Assembly (NCBI GenBank): GCA_023380695.1
Contig: JAMCRT010000033.1
Span: forward strand, 1 to 10,362
DNA from: Patescibacteria group bacterium
Lineage (GTDB): Bacteria > Patescibacteriota > Dojkabacteria > JAKAPS01 > JAJZLI01
Length of the DNA stretch: 10,362 bases
Direction: 5' to 3'
The notes under the pieces: model-generated
The model's input: the letters and a program-made list of their open reading frames with translations, nothing else
What the model was told of the DNA's origin: nothing
Database searches by the model: none
Shown here: one piece after another, positions 4,836-10,362 of the stretch
Numbering within the stretch: the first letter of the stretch is position 1
Layout of the letters: each line of letters opens with the position of its first letter
Position numbers and translations under genes: made by a program

Positions 4836-6827
4836 ATGGATAAATTTAAATTAGTATCAAAATTTAATGAATCTCACGCTCAAAAAGAATCTGTTGATAC
4901 TTTGACTCTAGGACTCTTGCAAAATGCAAAATACCAAACATTGATGGGTGTAACAGGATCTGGAAAAACATATATAATGTCAAAAATCATAGAAAGAATA
5001 CAAAAACCAACATTGGTTATTGCACATAATAAAACTCTAGCTGCACAACTTGCAACAGAATTTAGAAATTTTTTCCCTCAAAATAAAGTAGCATATTTTG
5101 TATCATATTATGACTATTATCAACCAGAAGCATATATACCAACAACAGGACTTTATATAGAAAAAGAAACACAAATAAATGAAGAAATAGAAAAATATAG
5201 AAGTAAAGCAACACAATACCTTTTAACAAGGAATGATACTATAGTGGTAGCATCTGTATCATGTATATATGGACTTGGAAATCCTGAAGAATATTCTAAT
5301 ATAGCCCTAAATATTAGGGTAGGGGATGATATTAAAAGAAATATAATAATATCCAAACTTACAGATATGCAATATACAAGAAATGAAATAGAACACATTA
5401 AGGGAACTTTTTCTTCAAAAGGTGAAATAATGGAAATATATCCTCCATATGAAGACTATATTGTAAAAATAGAGTTTTTTGGAGATAAAATAGAAACTAT
5501 AAAATATGTTGATGATATTAAAAGAAAAACTATTGAAACATTAAAAGACATATACATATATCCTGCAAAACACTATCTCATACAAAAAGAAAAAATAGAC
5601 AAAGCAATAAAAAGTATAATTGAAGAAAAAAATGAAAGAGTACAGTATTTTAAAAAACAAGGAAAACTACTTGAAGCTGAAAGAGTTGAGAGTAAAGTGA
5701 ATTTTGATATTGAAATGATACAAGAGTTAGGATACACAGCTGGTATTGAAAATTACTCAAGACACCTAGAAGGAAGGATTGCAGGATCTCATTCTTTTAC
5801 TTTAATGGATTTTTTCCCAAAAGATTTCCTTTTATTTATAGATGAGAGTCATATAACTATTCCTCAAATCAGAGGTATGTATAATGGAGATAGAGCACGT
5901 AAACAGACACTTATAGATTATGGATTTAGGCTACCATCTGCACTAGATAATAGACCTCTGAAATTTTTAGAATTCCAAAGTAAAATTTCAAAAGCAATAT
6001 TTGTCTCTGCAACTCCAACAGAATTTGAAATATCCTTATCAAAAGAAAGTACTTCACATATTAAAAATTATCCAAACTCTGGAGTAGTAGAACAGATTAT
6101 AAGGCCTACACACTTATTAGATCCAGAAGTTGAAATCAGAAAAAGAGAAAATCAAATAGAAGATATAAAAAAAGAAATTCAAAAAAGAGTTAAAAATAAA
6201 GAAAGAGTATTGATTATAACATTGACAAAAAAAATGGCAGAAAATTTATCTTCATATTTAAAAGATGAAGGATTTAAAACTCAATATTTACACAGTGACC
6301 TTGATACAATAGAAAGAACAGATATTCTAAGAAGTCTACGATTAGGAGAATATGATGTTATAGTTGGAATAAATCTTCTAAGAGAAGGATTAGATCTACC
6401 TGAGGTATCGTTAATCATTATATTAGATGCAGATAAAGAAGGATTTCTAAGATCTAGAGATAGTTTTATTCAAATTATGGGAAGAGCCGCAAGACATGTG
6501 AATGGGAAAGTAATATTATATGCAGACAATATTACTAAATCTATGAAAGAATCAATAAAGGAAACAGAAAGAAGAAGAGGTATACAACAAAAATATAACT
6601 TAGATAATAACCTTATCCCAAAAAGTATAAAAAAAACAATAGATACGCAACTTGTAAGGCAAAATAAAAAGAAAAATACAGATATAAATTTGAATATATT
6701 TGATATTTCTGATAAAAATAAACTAGTAAGAGAACTTACATTAGAGATGAAAAAGTATGTCAAAAATCTTCAATTTGAAAAAGCTGCAATAATAAGGGAT
6801 AAAATTCAAGAATTAAAATTGTCATGA
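4836..6827 (+). CDS. uvrB: UvrABC system protein B, excinuclease damage-verification subunit
   Basis: UvrB is loaded by UvrA at DNA lesions, verifies damage with its beta-hairpin and recruits UvrC for incision. The 663 residues are close to the usual length. Motifs appear in order: Walker A GVTGSGKT (38-45), the hairpin with YYDYYQPEAY (91-100), CIYGLGNPE (143-151), the DESH box (336-339, IDESHIT), SATP (391-394), LREGLDLPEVS (515-525), QIMGRAARH (546-554) and a C-terminal UVR domain (about 628-662, LEMKKYVKNLQFEKAAIIRDKI) that contacts UvrC. Catalytic motifs look intact; the usual RPTGLLDP is RPTHLLDP here. It is the first gene of an overlapping operon: its TGA stop overlaps the next ATG by four bases (ATGA). 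It is the only CDS in the window ending in TGA. No Shine-Dalgarno sequence precedes it, and it has a near-leaderless promoter. Confidence 0.98.
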   Translation: MDKFKLVSKFNESHAQKESVDTLTLGLLQNAKYQTLMGVTGSGKTYIMSKIIERIQKPTLVIAHNKTLAAQLATEFRNFFPQNKVAYFVSYYDYYQPEAYIPTTGLYIEKETQINEEIEKYRSKATQYLLTRNDTIVVASVSCIYGLGNPEEYSNIALNIRVGDDIKRNIIISKLTDMQYTRNEIEHIKGTFSSKGEIMEIYPPYEDYIVKIEFFGDKIETIKYVDDIKRKTIETLKDIYIYPAKHYLIQKEKIDKAIKSIIEEKNERVQYFKKQGKLLEAERVESKVNFDIEMIQELGYTAGIENYSRHLEGRIAGSHSFTLMDFFPKDFLLFIDESHITIPQIRGMYNGDRARKQTLIDYGFRLPSALDNRPLKFLEFQSKISKAIFVSATPTEFEISLSKESTSHIKNYPNSGVVEQIIRPTHLLDPEVEIRKRENQIEDIKKEIQKRVKNKERVLIITLTKKMAENLSSYLKDEGFKTQYLHSDLDTIERTDILRSLRLGEYDVIVGINLLREGLDLPEVSLIIILDADKEGFLRSRDSFIQIMGRAARHVNGKVILYADNITKSMKESIKETERRRGIQQKYNLDNNLIPKSIKKTIDTQLVRQNKKKNTDINLNIFDISDKNKLVRELTLEMKKYVKNLQFEKAAIIRDKIQELKLS

Positions 6828-7864
6828 TTGTAAACTTTGATAAAGAACATCCTCAAAATATAAAGGTTAAGAAAAATAAAAAAAGTAGATTTATAAAAAA
6901 AATTCTTATCATTTTATTTTTTATTGGTGTATTCTTTATACTATTTATAAAATCAGGTTATCTAGGAGTAGTATATGATATATATAAAATCACAGGACAT
7001 AGTGTAGCTAGAAAAAAAAGTGAATCTACTATAAATTATAGTAAGTATAAGTACGCCAATAAATTTACAAATATCCTGATTTTAGGATCTGATACAGATC
7101 AAAAATTTAATCCACAATCAATCTTGACTCAAACTATAATGATAGCAAGTATTAACCCATATCAGAAAAAAGTATATCTCATATCAATACCTAGAGACTT
7201 CTGGATAAAAATTCCAAATTATTATCAAAATGGTGGATATTCAAAATTTGATACAGCATCAGAAATAGGAGGAATATCACTTACCAGATCTCTTGTAGAA
7301 AAATATTTTGGAATAAAAATTGACTATTATGCTTGGGTTGGACTAACAGGATTTATCAAAGTAATAAATACATTTGGTGGAGTAAATATTGTACCCACTC
7401 ATCCAGTGCTTGATTGGAGTTATCCAAATGATCTTACAGGTAATCCAAAATTATTATATTCTGCAATTAATTTATATATACCAGGTGCTCCACAATATAT
7501 GGATGGATTTAGAACCCTAGAATATGTCAGATCAAGACACGGAGATTTAATGGGGGATTTTGGTAGATCTAAAAGACAACAACAGGTACTTCGAATAATA
7601 GAAAAGAAATTACATACTACATCTACAATATCTCAAATTCCATCACTATTTAATAAACTATCTAATGTTATTAGAACAGATATGAGTATTCCTGAGGTAA
7701 TTGGGCTGGCTCAGGAAGGTCTTGGCATACATTCATCAAATATACAATCAATTATACTATCTCCTCCAAATTATTCAAAAATTGCAGTTGCTTATGGACA
7801 GGATATAGTAGAGCCTAGATGGAACAAAATTAATCAATTATTTAGCAAACTATATGGAAACTAG
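6824..7864 (+). CDS. LytR-CpsA-Psr (LCP) family glycopolymer transferase
   Basis: LCP enzymes transfer lipid-linked glycopolymers to the cell wall outside the membrane. The 346-residue protein has a basic cytoplasmic start, one membrane helix (about 24-44), then the LCP domain: NILILGSD (83-90), KVYLISIPRD (116-125), INTFGGVNI (181-189) and LEYVRSRHGD...DFGRSKRQQQVL (232-256), which carries the arginines that bind the polyprenyl-phosphate. The motif that normally reads R-S/T-D-T-(I/M)M is LTQTIMIAS here (101-109), so the Asp usually involved in metal binding appears to be Gln. The other Asp and Arg motifs are kept. It starts within the uvrB stop and itself overlaps the next gene by 11 bases, so it is translated by coupling, without a Shine-Dalgarno sequence. 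The substrate polymer is unknown. The changed Asp leaves activity less certain than membership. Confidence 0.92.
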   Translation: MIVNFDKEHPQNIKVKKNKKSRFIKKILIILFFIGVFFILFIKSGYLGVVYDIYKITGHSVARKKSESTINYSKYKYANKFTNILILGSDTDQKFNPQSILTQTIMIASINPYQKKVYLISIPRDFWIKIPNYYQNGGYSKFDTASEIGGISLTRSLVEKYFGIKIDYYAWVGLTGFIKVINTFGGVNIVPTHPVLDWSYPNDLTGNPKLLYSAINLYIPGAPQYMDGFRTLEYVRSRHGDLMGDFGRSKRQQQVLRIIEKKLHTTSTISQIPSLFNKLSNVIRTDMSIPEVIGLAQEGLGIHSSNIQSIILSPPNYSKIAVAYGQDIVEPRWNKINQLFSKLYGN

Positions 7865-8948
7865 AAAAGAGAAAAAACAAAGAAAATTCAAAATTAGTCG
7901 AATAATACTAATAATAATTGTACTAGGGATAGTATTTATCATCTATAAATATCAAAATGTAATAAATACTATATTGTCACCAAAATCATTTACAAATACA
8001 CAAAGCAAATATGTAACATCTACATCATATAAAATAAATGGAACTCTCTATTTCTTAAAAGGGGGAAATCTCTGGAGTATTCATGGAAATAGTAACAAGA
8101 AGATAACAAATATCAATAATATGTCAGATCTTGCAATATCAAAAAATGGTAAAAATATAGAATATACAGTAGTGCATACAAATTATTCTAATCTTCATCA
8201 AATGAATATTAATGGTACAGGAGGTATAAAAATTACAAACTGGATAAACCCTCATATAGGAAATGAAGTATGGTCAGCAACACCAACATTCTCTCCAAAT
8301 GGGTTATATATAGCATATCTTACAAATCTAAGAAAAATATTTACAGGAATTCCGAGAGCATCTCTTGGTATATGGATGATTAAAACAAATAGAGTATATC
8401 CTTCATATTATGGAGAAACAGAGTTAACAATACCAACAAAATATACAGGTGGAGATGCTGGAGTTACATGGCCAAATCAAAATTTCCTATTGTATACAGA
8501 ATATATCTATACAACAAACATAGCACAACCTGATTCACAAATAATGCTTTATGATTTTGCAACTAATACCTCTTATCCAGTAACTCCAATATCATCAGAA
8601 GCAATAGAACCTAGATTATCTCCAAATGAAAAATATTTAGCTTTTGTTGGTAGAAGACACAACAACGATTCTTACTTATATGTAATGAATTTCAATTTAG
8701 CACAGATATTACAAAATACTGAAACTTCGAAATTTTTAAATTATAAGAATACATTAAAATTAGTAAATACAGGAATAAATGCACAACCTACATGGTCTCC
8801 AAATAGTAAATCTATAGCCTTTATAAATTTAGTGAATAACTCATTTGATATAGCAATAAAAAATATAAAGAATAATAAATTTGGAAAGATACATTATCTT
8901 ACACAAAATAGTAACATTGATAGTACATCTAAAATGTTTTGGTTCTAA
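7854..8948 (+). CDS. Membrane-anchored TolB/PD40-like beta-propeller protein
   Basis: The protein has 364 residues. A very basic start (KEKKQRKFK) precedes one membrane helix (about 14-31), so the propeller lies outside the cell membrane. PD40/TolB-type blade motifs recur: PTFSPNGLYIAYL (144-156), PRLSPNEKYLAFV (253-265) and PTWSPNSKSIAFI (312-324), with weaker blades near NGTLYFLKGGNLWSI (62-76) and YLYVMNFN. This S-P-(N/D)-G-..-(I/L)-A-(Y/F) signature is typical of the WD40-like PD40 repeat. Such propellers are usually protein-protein or ligand-binding platforms; there is no TolA/Pal context, so it should not be named tolB. The ATG lies inside the end of the LCP gene (11-base overlap), which suggests co-translation and a linked role in envelope assembly, as inference. 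Confidence 0.85.
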   Translation: METRKEKKQRKFKISRIILIIIVLGIVFIIYKYQNVINTILSPKSFTNTQSKYVTSTSYKINGTLYFLKGGNLWSIHGNSNKKITNINNMSDLAISKNGKNIEYTVVHTNYSNLHQMNINGTGGIKITNWINPHIGNEVWSATPTFSPNGLYIAYLTNLRKIFTGIPRASLGIWMIKTNRVYPSYYGETELTIPTKYTGGDAGVTWPNQNFLLYTEYIYTTNIAQPDSQIMLYDFATNTSYPVTPISSEAIEPRLSPNEKYLAFVGRRHNNDSYLYVMNFNLAQILQNTETSKFLNYKNTLKLVNTGINAQPTWSPNSKSIAFINLVNNSFDIAIKNIKNNKFGKIHYLTQNSNIDSTSKMFWF

Positions 8949-9006
8949 TAATAAAAATAAATAATTTATATTCAAAATCTAGGATACACGTAATTCAAGC
9001 ATTATG

Positions 9007-9035
9007 TTGACTTTCTATACAATATACTATACATT
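9007..9035 (+). promoter_or_regulatory. Promoter of the 152-residue anchored protein gene
   Basis: TTGACT (9007-9012) and TACATT (9030-9035) are separated by 17 bases, and 8 bases lie between the -10 and the ATG at 9044. That gives an essentially leaderless transcript. This is the best -35/-10 pair in the window. TATACT and TACTAT also occur at 9023-9030 but have poor spacing to the -35. Confidence 0.55.
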
Positions 9036-9043
9036 AAATTTGT

Positions 9044-9502
9044 ATGGATATAGATAATTCTAACCAAAAGATTACAAAGAAACATATAGTAAAAATAATT
9101 GTTCTAATAATATTTGTTGTAATGTTCATTATAACAATTACGCCCATTTCTAATATATCCAAAGAATTAAAAAACAACACAGTAATTAATCTACCTAAAT
9201 CTCCTAGTGGTTTCGTAGCAGTATTTTTAACATCAGGGCAAGTATATTTTGGAAAAATAAATCATTACGATACCAAGACATTATCTTTATCTGATATATA
9301 TTATCTTAAATCTCAACCAGCACTACAAAATGGAGTAAGAGTAAATTCCATATCATTAATAAAATTAGGTGGAGAAATACAAGGACCTACTGATAATATG
9401 TATATTAATACAAATCATATTTTATTTACCGAAAACCTTACTAATAATTCAAAAGTAGTAAAATCTATATTAAATTATCAAAAAACCAAATCAAAGAAAT
9501 AA
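9044..9502 (+). CDS. Conserved membrane-anchored protein of Patescibacteria type, unknown function
   Basis: The 152-residue protein has one membrane helix (about 16-34), then an external domain. Distinctive segments are FVAVFLTSGQVYFGKI (57-72), LSLSDIYYLKS (80-90), SLIKLGGEIQGPTDNMYIN (104-122) and HILFTENLTNNSKVVKSI (125-142). I recall this order (a hydrophobic strand with (T/S)GQVYFGK, then DIYYL, LIKLG.E..GP.D.M.IN and (V/I)LF.ENL) from small anchored proteins widespread in Candidate Phyla Radiation genomes, where the function is unknown; this is memory, not a search. It has its own promoter and is followed after 6 bases by a surface-protein gene in the same direction, so the two are probably co-transcribed and may act together at the cell surface. 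Confidence 0.82.
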   Translation: MDIDNSNQKITKKHIVKIIVLIIFVVMFIITITPISNISKELKNNTVINLPKSPSGFVAVFLTSGQVYFGKINHYDTKTLSLSDIYYLKSQPALQNGVRVNSISLIKLGGEIQGPTDNMYINTNHILFTENLTNNSKVVKSILNYQKTKSKK

Positions 9503-9508
9503 TGTTAT

Positions 9509-10362
9509 ATGAAAAAAATATTATATACGGCACTATCTCTTACAATAATCGTTACAGTAACTGTTATTGTAACCTACAAATTTAATACTAATCATAGTAT
9601 TAAATATACTGTTCCAGCAACAGAGAGTATTATTCCAATACATTCTAATACATCTAACATATTATCTAATACAAACTTTTCACATATATTGAATAGTCTA
9701 CCTGATGGATGGGTATATATTAATCAATCAAATAAAAATAATACCTATATATCTTCTTTTGTACATTTTCAAAACAAATATAATTCTGTTGAATTTAATG
9801 GATTAGGAACATTTGGAATCCAAAACACTGCTTTTAAAACTCAATATAATAATAATTACAGATTTTCTATATATGTAGATACATTAAAGCCTACAGAAAT
9901 AGATATTGGATTTATAAACAAAAGCGGTGATAAAGCTTATAAAAAATATTTCATTCAAAATACAAAACAATGGATTCAAGTATCATATTCCTATTATAAT
10001 ACAGAATCTAACACAAACCCATTCATTAGTATACAAAATAATTTAAATAGTATTGTTTATTTAGCATTTCCTCAAATTACTAATGAAAATATTGTAAAAT
10101 CATTTGGAAATATATCCATTCCAACAATAACATCACCATATACTATTACTAAAATAATAAATCAAACAACATCAACAGTAGTACCACAAACAAATACAAC
10201 TATTACTAGTAGCAATAATATAAATGGAAATTCTGTAATATCAGGTAATACATCAATAGGGGGTACTCTCTCTGTCACTGGTAATTCTACTCTCAATGGT
10301 ATCACTAACAGTGGATCCCTTGTAAATAATGGGACAGCTTCTGTTAATAATCAATCCGCATC
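9509..10362 (+). CDS. Surface/fibre-like protein with beta-repeat region, 3' end cut by window edge
   Basis: I translated this frame by hand; it is open from ATG at 9509 to the window edge (284 residues). Residues 5-23 form an N-terminal membrane or signal segment. Residues about 66-195 look like a jelly-roll carbohydrate-binding-type domain: LPDGWVYINQ, YRFSIYVDTL, EIDIGFINKSG, KQWIQVSYSYYN, VYLAFPQI. A Thr/Ser/Asn-rich linker follows (about 205-235). After it comes a repeat region with GNTSIGGTLSVTGNSTLNG and SGSLVNNGTASV. This is the short beta-repeat style of fibre, stalk and giant adhesin proteins, and it continues out of the window. The start is 6 bases after the previous stop, with no Shine-Dalgarno sequence. 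Codon use shifts in the repeat region (CTC, ATC, TCC, GGG appear). A role in attachment or surface display is inferred. Confidence 0.78.
   Translation, partial: MKKILYTALSLTIIVTVTVIVTYKFNTNHSIKYTVPATESIIPIHSNTSNILSNTNFSHILNSLPDGWVYINQSNKNNTYISSFVHFQNKYNSVEFNGLGTFGIQNTAFKTQYNNNYRFSIYVDTLKPTEIDIGFINKSGDKAYKKYFIQNTKQWIQVSYSYYNTESNTNPFISIQNNLNSIVYLAFPQITNENIVKSFGNISIPTITSPYTITKIINQTTSTVVPQTNTTITSSNNINGNSVISGNTSIGGTLSVTGNSTLNGITNSGSLVNNGTASVNNQSA

Noticed and set aside
5153..5398. Open frame of 81 codons on the minus strand
   Set aside because: It lies wholly inside uvrB, antisense to conserved motifs, and its Ser/Ile/Phe-rich translation is the usual shadow of A-rich coding DNA.
6470..6763. Open frame of 97 codons on the minus strand with a hydrophobic translation
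   Set aside because: It is antisense to the C-terminal part of uvrB (GRAAR motif and UVR domain). The apparent membrane segments come from Lys/Glu codons read backwards.
7854..8948. Naming the propeller tolB
   Set aside because: It is anchored by a transmembrane helix, has no TolA/TolQ/TolR/Pal neighbours, and PD40 repeats occur in many proteins.

Overview
The window is strongly AT-rich DNA that most resembles a Patescibacteria (Candidate Phyla Radiation) genome. Three things suggest this. The 152-residue membrane-anchored protein at 9044-9502 belongs to a type I recall mainly from that radiation. Most proteins here are small with a single N-terminal membrane anchor. A DUF6922/AbiEii pair lies beside an IS481/IS3-type element. 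This assignment is family recognition, not a search result. Eight of the nine CDS stops visible in the window are TAA or TAG; uvrB alone ends in TGA. No reading frame is broken by TGA, so the standard bacterial code (table 11) fits.

Layout. 1-699 (minus): an AbiE-like two-gene module, DUF6922 partner followed by an overlapping AbiEii nucleotidyltransferase, with the second gene cut by the window edge. About 740-1856 (minus): one insertion sequence with a DDE transposase. It abuts the AbiE-like module, and a degenerate inverted copy of its own right end lies just outside it. 1958-2598 (minus): a small anchored protein and a tRNA-Asp(GUC). 2724-3218 (plus): a small P-loop kinase-like ATPase. 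3244-4757 (minus): two anchored extracytoplasmic proteins overlapping by one base. 4836-8948 (plus): an overlapping operon of uvrB, an LCP-family glycopolymer ligase and a TolB/PD40-like anchored beta-propeller. 9044-10362 (plus): the 152-residue anchored protein, then a surface or fibre-like protein that enters a Gly/Asn/Ser/Thr beta-repeat region at the window end.

Regulation. Genes that begin a transcription unit have a recognisable -10 box only 6-11 bases from their ATG, several of them extended TGnTATAAT type. No host gene has a Shine-Dalgarno sequence. The transposase is the exception, with AAGGA five bases before an internal ATG. This points to leaderless or near-leaderless transcription for lead genes and to overlap coupling inside operons.

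Functionally the window combines DNA repair (UvrB), cell-envelope assembly (LCP, PD40 propeller, anchored proteins, fibre-like surface protein) and an accessory end (AbiE-like module plus insertion sequence). I see no CRISPR array, rRNA, phage module or clearly new multi-gene system. The most unusual signals are the promoter created or framed at the insertion sequence/AbiE junction, the leaderless start pattern, and the compositionally different repeat region at the right edge.
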